A stretch of 64,000 bases of DNA from Streptomyces sp. SS1-1 (GCF_008973465.1 NZ_WBXN01000004.1:6736501-6800500), one strand, 5' to 3'. Numbered from the stretch's first letter, positions 33,444 to 42,582 are shown. Notes: generated by a model from the sequence alone, not told the origin. Program-made: numbers and translations.

Positions 33444-33818
33444 TCACCGGCCCAGCAGCGACACCAGCGCGCCCGCACCGCCCGTACCGGAGACGAGGGC
33501 GCACGCGGCGAGCGCGTACCGCCGGAGCAGGGCCCGGCGCAGCTCGGCGTACCGGGCCTCGTACTCCTCGCGCAGCTGACCGGCCCGTTCCGCCGTGGCG
33601 CGCAGCGTCCGCCGGGTGAGGTCGACACGCTGCTGCACGTAGTGCCGGGAGACGTCCTCGGCCTGAGCGGTCGTCAGCCAGGGCAGCCGCGCGCACAACT
33701 CGGCGGCCTCCCGGCACGCCTGGACATGGTGGTCGTGCACCAGCAGATAGCCCGCGGCCTCGTCGGCGAGCGCGCTGTCCGCCTCGCCCGCGCGCGCGTC
33801 GTGCCGGCCGGGCCTCAC
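33444..33818 (-). CDS. Small helical protein with C-terminal membrane anchor, coupled to ctaD
   Basis: 124 residues. A long charged helix (VDLTRRTLRATAERAGQLRE and EYEARYAELRRALLRRY, probably coiled coil) is followed by one C-terminal hydrophobic helix (ALAACALVSGTGGAGALVSLLG). GTG at 33818 overlaps the ctaD stop (GTGA), so it is made together with CtaD. No family name is known to me. It may be a small subunit or assembly partner of this oxidase. Confidence 0.65.
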   Translation of the reverse strand: MRPGRHDARAGEADSALADEAAGYLLVHDHHVQACREAAELCARLPWLTTAQAEDVSRHYVQQRVDLTRRTLRATAERAGQLREEYEARYAELRRALLRRYALAACALVSGTGGAGALVSLLGR

Positions 33819-35527
33819 TGCTGCGAACCCTCGTGGCCCTCGGCGTCGAGAGCGTCGCGCTTGCCGGTGTACTCCTTCTGGTCCAGTTGCGCCACGGCCG
33901 GGTGGTGCAGGTCGAAGGCCGGGGACTCGGAGCGGATGCGCGGCAGGGTGACGAAGTTGTGCCGGGGCGGCGGGCAGGACGTGGCCCACTCCAGCGAACG
34001 GCCGTACCCCCAGGGGTCGTCGACCTCGACCCGCTCGCCCTTGTGGGCGGTCTTCCACACGTTGTACAGGAACGGCAGCGTGGACAGGCCCAGGATGAAG
34101 GACCCGATGGTGGACACGGTGTTCAGCGCCGTGAAGCCGTCGGCGGCGAGGTAGTCGGCGTACCGGCGGGGCATGCCCTCCGCGCCCAGCCAGTGCTGTA
34201 CCAGGAACGTCGTGTGGAAACCGACGAACAGCGTCCAGAAGTGGATCTTCTCCAGGCGTGCGTCGAGCATCGTGCCGGTCATCTTGGGCCACCAGAAGCT
34301 GAACCCGGCGAACATGGCGAACACGACCGTGCCGAAGACGACGTAGTGGAAATGGGCGACGACGAAGTAGGAGTCGGTGACGTGGAAGTCCAGCGGGGGC
34401 GAGGCGAGCAGGACGCCGGTCAGACCGCCGAAGAGGAACGTCACCAGGAAGCCCACCGCCCACAGCATGGGTGGTTCGAAGGAGATCGAGCCCTTCCACA
34501 GGGTGCCGATCCAGTTGAAGAACTTCACGCCGGTGGGCACGGCGATGAGGAAGCTCATGAACGAGAAGAACGGCAGCAGGACGGCCCCCGTGGCGAACAT
34601 GTGGTGGGCCCATACGGTCACGGACAGACCGGTGATGGCGATGGTCGCGCCCACCAGGCCCATGTAGCCGAAGACCGGCTTGCGGGAGAACACCGGGAAG
34701 ATCTCGGTGACCACACCGAAGAACGGCAGCGCCAGGATGTACACCTCGGGATGCCCGAAGAACCAGAACAGGTGCTGCCACAGGATGGCGCCGCCGTTCT
34801 CCGGGTCGAAGACCTGCGCGCCGAACTTCCGGTCCGCCTCCAGCACCAGCAGCGCTGCGGCGAGGACGGGAAAGGCGAGCAGCACCAGTACCGAGGTGAG
34901 CAGCACGTTCCAGGTGAAGATCGGCATCCGGAACATCGTCATGCCGGGCGCGCGCATGCAGATGATGGTGGTGATGAAGTTGACCGCGCCGAGGATCGTG
35001 CCGAAGCCGGAGAGCGCCAGACCCATGATCCACAGGTCACCCCCGACGTGCGTGGTGCGCTCGCCTCCGCTGAGCGGGGTGTAGGCCGTCCAGCCGAAGT
35101 CGGCGGCGCCGTCCGGCGTGAGGAAGGCCGAGAAGGCGATGAGCCCGCCGAGCGCGAACAGCCAGTACGAGAACATGTTCAGCCGTGGGAAGGCCACGTC
35201 CGGGGAGCCGATCTGCAACGGCATGATGGCGTTGGCGAACCCGGCGAACGTCGGGGTCGCGAAGAGCAGCAGCATGATCGTGCCGTGCATCGTGAACGAC
35301 TGGTTGTACTGCTCGCTGGACATGATCTGCAGTCCCGGCCGGGCCAGTTCCGCCCGGATGAGCATCGCGAGCAGACCGCCCACCAGGAAGAACGCGAACG
35401 ACGTGATCAGATAGAGGTGACCGATCTTCTTGTGGTCCGTCGTGGTGATCCAGCTGATGATCACCTCCCCTCTGCTGCGGGGCTCCGCCGCGGGCACGGG
35501 GGACACGGGCTCGGTCTGGATCGCCAT
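33815..35527 (-). CDS. ctaD: Cytochrome c oxidase subunit I (haem-copper oxidase), orphan copy
   Basis: 570 residues, 12 helices. Haem and copper ligands are present: TMHGTIMLLLFATP (low-spin haem His), FGHPEVYILALPFFG (CuB His and cross-linked Tyr), VWAHHMF (two CuB His) and VAHFHYVVFG (haem a3 and a-haem His). This subunit reduces O2 and pumps protons. No ctaC, ctaE or cytochrome c genes lie near, so it would borrow subunits from the main operon. The ATG at 35527 has a weak ribosome site. A small membrane protein is coupled downstream; ctaG lies beyond. Confidence 0.95.
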   Translation of the reverse strand: MAIQTEPVSPVPAAEPRSRGEVIISWITTTDHKKIGHLYLITSFAFFLVGGLLAMLIRAELARPGLQIMSSEQYNQSFTMHGTIMLLLFATPTFAGFANAIMPLQIGSPDVAFPRLNMFSYWLFALGGLIAFSAFLTPDGAADFGWTAYTPLSGGERTTHVGGDLWIMGLALSGFGTILGAVNFITTIICMRAPGMTMFRMPIFTWNVLLTSVLVLLAFPVLAAALLVLEADRKFGAQVFDPENGGAILWQHLFWFFGHPEVYILALPFFGVVTEIFPVFSRKPVFGYMGLVGATIAITGLSVTVWAHHMFATGAVLLPFFSFMSFLIAVPTGVKFFNWIGTLWKGSISFEPPMLWAVGFLVTFLFGGLTGVLLASPPLDFHVTDSYFVVAHFHYVVFGTVVFAMFAGFSFWWPKMTGTMLDARLEKIHFWTLFVGFHTTFLVQHWLGAEGMPRRYADYLAADGFTALNTVSTIGSFILGLSTLPFLYNVWKTAHKGERVEVDDPWGYGRSLEWATSCPPPRHNFVTLPRIRSESPAFDLHHPAVAQLDQKEYTGKRDALDAEGHEGSQQ

Positions 35528-35720
35528 CAGTTCTCGCAATCGGCACAGGCGTTGACGGGCGGCGGCTCGGTTCTGACGCTGGGACAGGTCACCAGCCTTG
35601 CGGAACCTAGTCCCGTCCGCCCGCTCGCACGGCCCGGCGACCGCCCGCACTGCGTCGAACGGCCCAATCAACCATCCGTCCGGGGGGTCAGGGGCGTGTC
35701 GCGGGACGCCCGCCGGTGGC

Positions 35721-36347
35721 TCACCCGGCGTCGCGTTCCACCGTCGTCGTGACCCGGGTGACGGCCGGCCGCCGCGGCACCGAACCGAAGCCGAAGCGCA
35801 CCGGCGGTTCCACGGGCGCCGACGCGCCCAGGTCGCGGCCCTCGAAGGTCGCCGACAGCGATGTCACCGGGCGCAGGTCCCGGGCGCCGTACCACTCGCG
35901 GCGCCCGCCCCCGGCGCTGCCCCGGGTCCGCACCCCGGGCATCAGCAGCCGGGCCGGACGGTCCGTCAGGTCGCTCCAGGCGGGGCGCCGGGCCAGCGGC
36001 GCCGGGACCGCGCGCAGGAGCAGGCCCAGCGCGGTCCGGCGGCCGGTGGTGAAGCGGAGCCGCAACGGCCCCGCGGTGACCGTCCACACCCGGCCCGCGA
36101 CCGTCACGTCGACCGGGACGACCCGCACGGTGTCGAACGTGTAGGTCGCCGCGACGAAGTCGGCAGTCTCCGGTGTCGGCGCCAGCAGCAGCCGTTCCCC
36201 GTCGGCCCGTTCGAGCATCACGTCGGAGAACGGACCGAACGGCGACACCGGCCAGTGCCCGACGACGATCCGCACCCCGGACGTCGTGCCGAGGCCCGCG
36301 ATCCAGCCGTCGAAGCGCAGCCGGCGCCGCCGCGCGGCCCCGCTCAT
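35721..36347 (-). CDS. Conserved hypothetical protein
   Basis: 208 residues, beta-rich, with no signal peptide or cysteine motif. Segments such as VVGHWPVSPFGPFSDVMLERADGERLLLAPT and RVWTVTAGPLRLRFTTGRR recall uncharacterised Streptomyces proteins. Its ATG overlaps the stop of the second YbdK-type ligase (ATGA), so the two are co-translated and probably work together. I cannot name a function. Confidence 0.75.
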   Translation of the reverse strand: MSGAARRRRLRFDGWIAGLGTTSGVRIVVGHWPVSPFGPFSDVMLERADGERLLLAPTPETADFVAATYTFDTVRVVPVDVTVAGRVWTVTAGPLRLRFTTGRRTALGLLLRAVPAPLARRPAWSDLTDRPARLLMPGVRTRGSAGGGRREWYGARDLRPVTSLSATFEGRDLGASAPVEPPVRFGFGSVPRRPAVTRVTTTVERDAG

Positions 36348-37423
36348 CCGACGATCAGCTCCGTCACCGCGCGCAGGCCCCCCTCGGCCAGCGCGGCGCG
36401 CTGCCGGTCGGCACCCGTCCCGTCCTGCAGGAGCCGGTGCACCAGCCCCGACACCAGCCGGGTGTCCCCGGCCTCCTCCAGGGCCGGCGAGACGTGCCGC
36501 AGGAGTTGATACAGCACGTCACCGGCCCGCCGGCTCTCGCCGTGGGGATCGACGAGCGTGTCGCTCAGACCGTGCCGGGCGGCATGCCAGAGCGACGCCC
36601 GCAGCAGCTCCGGCGCGACGTCGGGCGCGGGCGCCCCGGCCTCGACCGACTCCAGCTCGGTGCGGACGAGGGCCCGGACCAGACCGGCGAACAGCAGGGC
36701 GTCGTCCGGGCGCAGCTGCACGTCCAGGCAGCGCACCTCGATCGTCGGATAGCGCGCCGACAGACGCACCATCCAGTACAGCTGGCCGATGTCCGCGATC
36801 AGACCGGTCTTCAGCAGCCGCTGCACACGCCGGTCGTAGTCGGCCACGTCCGTGAAGTACGGCGGCATGCCGCTGACCGGCCAGCGGTCGAAGACGACCG
36901 TGCGCCAGCTGGCGAACCCCGTGTCGTGCCCGTCCCACAGCGGGGAGTTCGCCGCCATGGCGGTCAGCGTGGGCAGCCACACCAGCAGCCGGTTCATCAC
37001 CTGCACGCCCTCCTCGCGGCCGGGGACGGCCACATGGACGTGCATGCCGTTGACCAGTTGCTCCGCGACCAGTTGCGGGGCCTGCGAGCGCATGGCCCGG
37101 TAGCGGGCCTTGTCGGTGACGGCGACCGGCCGCCCGTGCCGCAGCGGCGAGGTCCCGCAGGGCGCGAGCCGGCAGCCGTACCGCTCGGCCGCCGCGCCGA
37201 CGGCGTGCCGCAGCCGCAGCAGATGCCCGCCCGCCTCCTCCAGCGTCTCGCACACCGGCGTGGCCACCTCGACCTGCGCCTGCAGCAGCTCGCTCTGCAC
37301 CTCCTGGTCGCCCACGAAGGGCGCGAGGCCCGCCGCCGCGCGGACCTTGTCGGCCGCGGGCACGGGCAGACCCGTCACCGGGTCCAGCAGCAGGTACTCC
37401 TCTTCCACACCGATCGTCGTCAT
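36344..37423 (-). CDS. YbdK/GCS2-type carboxylate-amine ligase, second copy
   Basis: 359 residues. GCS2 marks: TTIGVEEEYLLLDPVTGLPVP, SELLQAQVEVATPVCETL, EQLVNGMHVHVAVPGREEGV, SPLWDGHDTGFASWRTVVF and YPTIEVRCLDVQLRPDDALL. It keeps the family EVRCLD segment more closely than the copy at 25729 (LELRICDACP). The reaction is ATP-dependent amide formation with an unknown substrate. The ATG at 37423 is chosen because the IGVEEE motif must be near the N-terminus. The gene after it overlaps by 4 bases. Confidence 0.9.
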   Translation of the reverse strand: MTTIGVEEEYLLLDPVTGLPVPAADKVRAAAGLAPFVGDQEVQSELLQAQVEVATPVCETLEEAGGHLLRLRHAVGAAAERYGCRLAPCGTSPLRHGRPVAVTDKARYRAMRSQAPQLVAEQLVNGMHVHVAVPGREEGVQVMNRLLVWLPTLTAMAANSPLWDGHDTGFASWRTVVFDRWPVSGMPPYFTDVADYDRRVQRLLKTGLIADIGQLYWMVRLSARYPTIEVRCLDVQLRPDDALLFAGLVRALVRTELESVEAGAPAPDVAPELLRASLWHAARHGLSDTLVDPHGESRRAGDVLYQLLRHVSPALEEAGDTRLVSGLVHRLLQDGTGADRQRAALAEGGLRAVTELIVG

Positions 37424-37677
37424 CGGTCGCTCTCTGTTCCGCCCCGTCGCCGGAGTCTCCGTCTCCACCGTGGCGGGCGCCGCCGTCGGGCGCACGCCCA
37501 CCGGGAACCGAGTGCCGCGGTTCCCGCACCGGAAACCGGATCCGCCACGGGGAGAAAGGGCAGGGACACCGCGGGGGTAGTGATCAGTCCCGGCCCGGGG
37601 TACTGCGGTGGGTCCGGAGGAGTCGGGAACGCCTGCCGAGGCGGGGCGGCCTCCGGGCCCCGCCGGACGGGACGGTC

Positions 37678-38529
37678 ATGACGCCGGTCAGCGACGACAC
37701 CACCGACGAGGCGGTCGACGTCCACTTCGTCGGCAACGCCACCCTGGTGATCCGCTACGGCGGGCTCACCCTGCTCACCGATCCGAACTTCCTGCACCGC
37801 GGCCAGTACGCCCACCTCGGATACGGCCTGTGGAGCCGCCGGCTGACCGAGCCCGCGCTCGACGTCGCCGACCTGCCCCGGCTGGACGGGATCGTGCTGT
37901 CCCATCTGCACGGCGACCACTGGGACCGCCGCGCGAGCCGGTACCTGGACCACACGGTGCCGGTCGTCACCACCCCGCACGCCGCCCGCCGGCTGCGGGT
38001 CCTGCACCGCTTCCCCCGCACGGCGGGCATACGGACCTGGCGCGGGCTCACCCTGGGCACCGGCCGCGAGCGGGTCCGGATCACGGCGCTGCCGGGCCGG
38101 CACGCGGGCAACGCGGCCCTGCGGGCGCTGCTGCCCCCGGTGATGGGCAGCATGCTGGAGTTCGGGCGGGCCGGCGGCCCCGTCCGGCTGCGGCTGTACC
38201 TCTCCGGCGACACCCTCGTGCACGACGGCCTGGACGAGATCACCCGGCACTTCCCGGCCGCCGACCTCGCCGTGCTGCACCTGGGCGGCACCACCCTGCC
38301 GGGCGGCTTCGTGGTGACCATGGACGGCGCCCAGGGCGCCGAGCTGGCCCGCCGCCTCGACCCGCGTCGCGTGCTGCCCGTGCACTACGACGACTACACG
38401 GTGATGCGCTCCCCGCTGAGCGCGTTCGTGGACGAACTGGAGGCCCTGGGCCTCTCCGACCGGCTGATGCCCTGCCGGCACGGACAGCGGCTCATCGTGA
38501 CGCCGGGGAAGGCACCGGCTCCGGTGTGA
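37678..38529 (+). CDS. MBL-fold metallo-hydrolase (UlaG/RomA-like)
   Basis: 283 residues. The metal motif SHLHGDHWD (HxHxDH) is near residue 77, with further ligands at GRHAG and SGDT and a C-terminal LPVHYDDY. The N-terminus VDVHFVGNATLVIRYGG and TDPNFLHRG fit the NAPE-PLD/UlaG-type branch that hydrolyses phosphodiesters, lactones or amides. The substrate is unknown. Its last 38 bases overlap the convergent gene at 38492-38995. Confidence 0.88.
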   Translation: MTPVSDDTTDEAVDVHFVGNATLVIRYGGLTLLTDPNFLHRGQYAHLGYGLWSRRLTEPALDVADLPRLDGIVLSHLHGDHWDRRASRYLDHTVPVVTTPHAARRLRVLHRFPRTAGIRTWRGLTLGTGRERVRITALPGRHAGNAALRALLPPVMGSMLEFGRAGGPVRLRLYLSGDTLVHDGLDEITRHFPAADLAVLHLGGTTLPGGFVVTMDGAQGAELARRLDPRRVLPVHYDDYTVMRSPLSAFVDELEALGLSDRLMPCRHGQRLIVTPGKAPAPV

Positions 38530-38995
38530 GCACCGGGACGATCCGGCGGCGGCGGAGCTCCTCCAGGGCGCCCTGCTGCCGGCGGGTCCGCTCCAGCAGA
38601 CGGTCCAGGTGGTCCGGGTCGAGGCGTTCGTCGCGGTCGGCGAGGTCCCGCAGCGTCTGCCACAGCGCCGCCCTGCCCTCCGCCTCCAGCCGCAGCGCCT
38701 CCAGCTCCACCAGCGGACTCAGCGGGGAACGCCGTACGATCCGGCCGTTGCCCTTGAGCCGCCCGAGCCGCTCGGCGAGCCGGCCCGCGTACACCTTGTA
38801 CGCCCGGACGGGGACGTCCAGCCGCCGCATCACGGCGACGAGCGCGCCCCGGTCCTCCGCGAGTTCCGCCGCCAACGGCTCCAGGGCCGCCGCCAGTTCC
38901 GGACCGGCCGACGACCGGGCCATGTGGCGGGCCCGTTCGACGCCGCCGGTGGCGGCGGCCAGGTGGTCCTTGAGGTAGATGCCCAGCAGGTTCAC
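38492..38995 (-). CDS. Conserved hypothetical helical protein
   Basis: 167 residues, almost all helix: NLLGIYLKDHLAAATGGVERARHMARS, then LAAELAEDRGALVAVMRRLDVPVRAYK and a charged C-terminal part. The layout recalls ferritin-like or four-helix-bundle proteins, but no metal motif is seen. GTG start at 38995 after GGGAGGAG. The 3' end overlaps the MBL gene by 38 bases on the other strand. Confidence 0.7.
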   Translation of the reverse strand: MNLLGIYLKDHLAAATGGVERARHMARSSAGPELAAALEPLAAELAEDRGALVAVMRRLDVPVRAYKVYAGRLAERLGRLKGNGRIVRRSPLSPLVELEALRLEAEGRAALWQTLRDLADRDERLDPDHLDRLLERTRRQQGALEELRRRRIVPVLTPEPVPSPASR

Positions 38996-39014
38996 GACGG
39001 CTCCTCCCGGCGCC

Positions 39015-40274
39015 TCAGGCGGCCATCGCGCTGGGCGCCGGCGCGCGGACGGCTTCCATGACCAGGCCGCTGCGCACCCGGGACGGCAGCCGGTTCAGCG
39101 GGATCCGCAGATCCTGGGCGGGCACCCGGTACTCCAGGCGGGCCAGCCGCGGCCCGAGGGCCGACAGCAGCGCCACCGTGATGTCCTCACCCGGGCACCG
39201 GTGGCCCGCGGCCCGGTCGCCGCCCCCCTGCGGGACCAGCTCGTCGCGTCCGGGAGCCCGGCCCACGAACCGCTCCGGGTCGAAGGTGTACGGGTCGCTC
39301 CACACGTCCGGGTCGTGGTTCTGGCCGAACAGGTCCAGCAGGATCAGGGTCCCGGCCGGGATCGGCTCGCCGTCCCACTCCAGGTCGGTGGCGGCCCGGC
39401 CGCCCACGAACGGGGCGAACGGGTAGAAGCGCCGCAGCTCATGGGCGAACGCCACGGCGTACGCCGGATCGTCCTCGGCCAGCCGGTCCCGGATCTCCGG
39501 CCGGTGGTGCAGCGCGTGCCCGGCGTAGGTGACGAACCAGGTCACCGCGGCGGTCGGCCGGATGACGTTGAGCAGCTCGACCGCGGCCGTGTGCGGGTCG
39601 AGCGGGCGGCCGTCGGCGTCCTCGTGCCGGACGACCGCGTCCAGCGCCGACCCCTCCGGCGCGGTGGCGGTGCCCGCGCGCACGTCCTCCACGAGCCGGC
39701 ACAGCCAGGCCTCGCCGCGGGACCGCGCCCGCCGGGCCCGCCAGTGCCGCGGGCCGGGTGTGGCGAACCCGTCGACCATGGCGACCAGATCGCGGGCCAC
39801 GCCGTCCACGTCGTCCACCGGGATGCCGGCCCACCGGCAGACGCCCCGGGTGAGCACCCGGCTCGCCTCGTCGAACAGGACCACGGACGGACGCGCGCAC
39901 CAGGCCGGCACCGCCTCGTCCCAGGCGGCGCCGACGCTCTCCACCACCCCGGCGACGGCCTCGCGCCCGGTGAGCAGGTCCAGGAACATGCCTTTGCGGA
40001 CCCGGTGCTCCACGCCGTCCAGGGTGTGCACCGCGCCATGGCCGAACAGGGTGCTCAGCACCGGGCCGGGCAGCGCCGGACGGCGGGCCACGTGCCGTTC
40101 GTCGTAGAAGAACCGCACCGCCTCCGGGCCGCGCAGGGCGACCGTGTGCCGGCCCATCACCCGCGCCCGCACCAGGGAGCGCGCGGTGCGGCGCCGGCGG
40201 TCCGGGAGCCAGGCGTATCCCTTGGCCAGCAGGGCCAGTGAGCTGTCCGCGATCGGGGCGCTACTCAGATGCAT
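39015..40274 (-). CDS. Cytochrome P450, CYP152-like fatty-acid peroxygenase
   Basis: 419 residues. The haem loop is PQGGGDRAAGHRCPGEDITVALL with the ligand Cys. The I-helix has VIRPTAAVTWF: Arg-Pro in place of the usual acid-alcohol pair, as in P450-BSbeta, SPalpha and OleT. The entry region HTLDGVEHRVRKGMFLDLL and GTLILLDLFGQNHDPDVW also match CYP152. Such enzymes use H2O2 to hydroxylate or decarboxylate fatty acids and need no reductase; none is nearby. The ATG at 40274 lacks a clear ribosome site; an upstream extension would be low-complexity. Confidence 0.87.
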   Translation of the reverse strand: MHLSSAPIADSSLALLAKGYAWLPDRRRRTARSLVRARVMGRHTVALRGPEAVRFFYDERHVARRPALPGPVLSTLFGHGAVHTLDGVEHRVRKGMFLDLLTGREAVAGVVESVGAAWDEAVPAWCARPSVVLFDEASRVLTRGVCRWAGIPVDDVDGVARDLVAMVDGFATPGPRHWRARRARSRGEAWLCRLVEDVRAGTATAPEGSALDAVVRHEDADGRPLDPHTAAVELLNVIRPTAAVTWFVTYAGHALHHRPEIRDRLAEDDPAYAVAFAHELRRFYPFAPFVGGRAATDLEWDGEPIPAGTLILLDLFGQNHDPDVWSDPYTFDPERFVGRAPGRDELVPQGGGDRAAGHRCPGEDITVALLSALGPRLARLEYRVPAQDLRIPLNRLPSRVRSGLVMEAVRAPAPSAMAA

Positions 40275-40356
40275 GCGGGCCGGGTGCCCGCCGGCCCCCA
40301 CCGGAAACGCGGCCCCGGAGCCGCCCGAGCCGCCCCCGCACCGGGCGGCCGGCCCG

Positions 40357-40680
40357 TCAGGAGCCCGTCGGCTGCCCGGCCCGGTCACGCGGGTTCGCCC
40401 GGGCCACCGCGGCCGTCAGGGCTCCGCGCACGTCCTCGGGCAGCCACCCCTCGTGCGGCCAGCGCACGACGAGCTCGGCCACCTCCCGCAGCTTGGTGTT
40501 GGTGTGCTGGGAGATCTCCTTGAGGACCTCCCAGGCCGTGCCGGGGCGCACCCCGCCGTAGGCGACCACCACTCCGATCGCCTGGTCCACGATCGCGTGC
40601 GAGAAGACGGCGCGCTGAAGCTGCGCCACCTCCTGCCGCAGCGCCGCGATCGTCTCGTCGCTCTCCACCTGCTCCGACAT
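40357..40680 (-). CDS. ANTAR-domain protein
   Basis: 107 residues. A short coiled start (ETIAALRQEVAQLQRAVFSHAI) is followed by the ANTAR three-helix domain (VDQAIGVVVAYGGVRPGTAWEVLKEISQHTNTKLREVAELVV). ANTAR domains bind paired RNA hairpins to block termination. With no sensor domain attached it may act constitutively or with a partner. Two more ANTAR proteins lie within 3 kb on the same strand. Confidence 0.87.
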   Translation of the reverse strand: MSEQVESDETIAALRQEVAQLQRAVFSHAIVDQAIGVVVAYGGVRPGTAWEVLKEISQHTNTKLREVAELVVRWPHEGWLPEDVRGALTAAVARANPRDRAGQPTGS

Positions 40681-40802
40681 GGCGAAATGGGTCTCCGGAA
40701 GGTCAGTCGTGCCGTTATTGACACGCTGCCCCCGATCGGCGCGGAAGAGGGTGCGGTGAACGAATCGTCGCAGTGGTGGCTGTACGGAAAACGAAATGCT
40801 GC

Positions 40803-40824
40803 GATGCTTCGAAGTCGGAGCATC
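40803..40824. promoter_or_regulatory. Inverted repeat upstream of the AraC gene
   Basis: GATGCT (40803-40808) and AGCATC (40819-40824) are inverted copies with a 10-base spacer, 48 bases before the AraC-type start. This position suits autoregulation. TTGACA is present further upstream at 40718-40723, but no -10 fits it. Confidence 0.35.
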
Positions 40825-40871
40825 CGGTCGCCCGGACCGGTGACGGCGTCGAATCGGGGCAGAAGGTTCCC

Positions 40872-41828
40872 ATGGGTTCGCTGATCTTCGACAGTGACGA
40901 CCTCGAGGTGACCGAGGAGTTCCTCTGCCGCGCCTACGCCCGCATGCGCATCGGGAGCACCACCCCCGAGTCCAGCAGGGCGCGCGTCCGCCGCGACGCC
41001 GGCGCGTCGATGAGCGTGGACGAACTCGAACTCGACTTCGAGATGACCTACTCGGTGGCCCCGCTCGGCCGGATCTGCCTGTGCGTCGTCCACGAGGGCA
41101 CCGTCCGCGACCACGTCTTCCAGGGGGTCCGGGACGACTTCGGTCCCGGTGACGCGGTGTTGTTCGCGCCGCCGGACCTGCCGTTCGCGGGCCGGGTCGA
41201 CAACGCCCGCTACAACATCACCATGTTCGACCCCGGCCTGCTCGACCAGGTCGCCGCCGGGTCCGGGAAGACGCTGCTCGAGCCCGTCCGGCTCACCGGG
41301 CACCGGCCGCACGCCCCGGCCGCCGCCGAGCGGCTCCGGCGCACGATCGTCTACCTGCGCGACCATGTGCTGGGCGACACGGACGCCGCCGCGGAGCCGC
41401 TGGTCGTGTCGGCCGGCGCCCAGCTGCTCGCCGCGAGCGTCCTGGCGGCCTTCCCGAACAACGCGCGCACCGACCCCACCGCCCGGGACCGCGCGGACGC
41501 CCACTCCGCGACCCTGCGGCGCGCCGTCGCGTACATAGACGACCACGCGCACGAGCCGATCACCGTCGCCGACATCGCCGCCGCCGCCCACGTCACCATC
41601 CGGACGCTGCAGTACGCGTTCCGCCGGCACCTGGACACGACACCGCTCGGCTACGTACGGCAGGTCAGGCTGAGCCACGCCCACCGCGATCTGCTCGCGG
41701 CCGGACCGGGCGACGACACGTCGGTGGGTGCCGTCGCCGCCCGCTGGGGATTCCCGCACCCGGGGCGTTTCGCCTCCCTGTACCGCGCGATGTACGGCAC
41801 CAGCCCGTCGCGCACGCTGCGCGGCTGA
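40872..41828 (+). CDS. AraC-family transcriptional regulator
   Basis: 318 residues. The N-terminal 190 residues are a ligand/dimer domain of the AraC-binding type (GDAVLFAPPDLPFAGRVDN). The C-terminal 110 hold two HTHs: ITVADIAAAAHVTIRTLQYAFRRHLDTTPLGYVRQVRL and VGAVAARWGFPHPGRFASLYRAMYGTSPSRTL. AGAAGG lies 5 bases before the ATG at 40872. Targets are not evident; it is divergent from the ANTAR gene and convergent with a GAF-ANTAR gene. Confidence 0.9.
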   Translation: MGSLIFDSDDLEVTEEFLCRAYARMRIGSTTPESSRARVRRDAGASMSVDELELDFEMTYSVAPLGRICLCVVHEGTVRDHVFQGVRDDFGPGDAVLFAPPDLPFAGRVDNARYNITMFDPGLLDQVAAGSGKTLLEPVRLTGHRPHAPAAAERLRRTIVYLRDHVLGDTDAAAEPLVVSAGAQLLAASVLAAFPNNARTDPTARDRADAHSATLRRAVAYIDDHAHEPITVADIAAAAHVTIRTLQYAFRRHLDTTPLGYVRQVRLSHAHRDLLAAGPGDDTSVGAVAARWGFPHPGRFASLYRAMYGTSPSRTLRG

Positions 41829-41844
41829 GCGGCCGTCGGGAGGG

Positions 41845-42582
41845 TCAGGGCAGGCGCTGGCCCTCCACGACCTCGGACAGGTCCAGCTCCCGCGCGACGA
41901 GGGCGTGCGCGGTGTCCGTGAGGCGGCACCGCCCCCGGGTCACATACGTGTTGAGCAGCCGGGCGGCCTCGGCGACGCTGACGTCCGCGTGCTGCGCGAG
42001 CATGCCCCGGGCGATGTCCAGCGTCGCCTTGGCGGCGATGACGCTCTGGACGCGGGTGATGACGTCGTCGCTCCGGGCGGGCTCGGTGGACCAGTGCATC
42101 AGCCCGAGCGTGGCGGAGTCCGCGAGGGCCTGCGCGAGATGCACGTCGTTCTCGGGGAGACGGCCGGTGCTGCCGCGCAGCAGGGTGAGGACGCCGATGG
42201 GACGGTCGTGCAACTGCATCGGGACCGCCTGCAGGGAGCCGTAGCCGGTCTCCAGCATGACGCCGACCAGTCTGGGCCAGCGCGCGTACTCCACCGCGAT
42301 GTCCGGGACGGACACCGGGTGGGCGGTGCGGTAGCACTCCATGCAGGGCCCCTGGCCGGTCTGCACCTGGAGCACCTCGATGAAGGCGGCCTCCTCGTCG
42401 GTGGTGGCCATGGTCCTGAGATGACCGCGCGCGTCACCGATCATCACGGCCGCCGCGTCCGTCTCCAGCAGGTCCGTGCAGGCGTGCACCAGGCGCTGGA
42501 ACAACCGCAGCGGGTCGAACTCCGCCGCGTAGGTGTCGGACAGGGCGACGAACGTCTGCGCCAGCTGCCGCTCGCGGTTCAT
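41845..42582 (-). CDS. GAF-ANTAR regulatory protein
   Basis: 245 residues. The GAF domain covers about 15-165 (DLLETDAAAVMIGDARGHLR, GQGPCMECYRTAHPVSVPDI, SLQAVPMQLHDRPIGVLTLL). ANTAR is C-terminal (RVQSVIAAKATLDIARGMLAQHADVSVAEAARLLNTYV). A Cys pair in GPCMEC could respond to redox or metal. It would link a signal to RNA antitermination. GGGGAGG precedes the ATG. A second GAF-ANTAR gene lies 46 bases upstream on the same strand, so the two probably form an operon. Confidence 0.9.
   Translation of the reverse strand: MNRERQLAQTFVALSDTYAAEFDPLRLFQRLVHACTDLLETDAAAVMIGDARGHLRTMATTDEEAAFIEVLQVQTGQGPCMECYRTAHPVSVPDIAVEYARWPRLVGVMLETGYGSLQAVPMQLHDRPIGVLTLLRGSTGRLPENDVHLAQALADSATLGLMHWSTEPARSDDVITRVQSVIAAKATLDIARGMLAQHADVSVAEAARLLNTYVTRGRCRLTDTAHALVARELDLSEVVEGQRLP

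Noticed and set aside
35601..35614. CGGAACCTAGTCCC upstream of ctaD as a DevR-type box
   Set aside because: Only one half-site is good; the other differs at two of five positions.
40718..40723. TTGACA as the -35 of the AraC gene
   Set aside because: No acceptable -10 lies 16-19 bases downstream.
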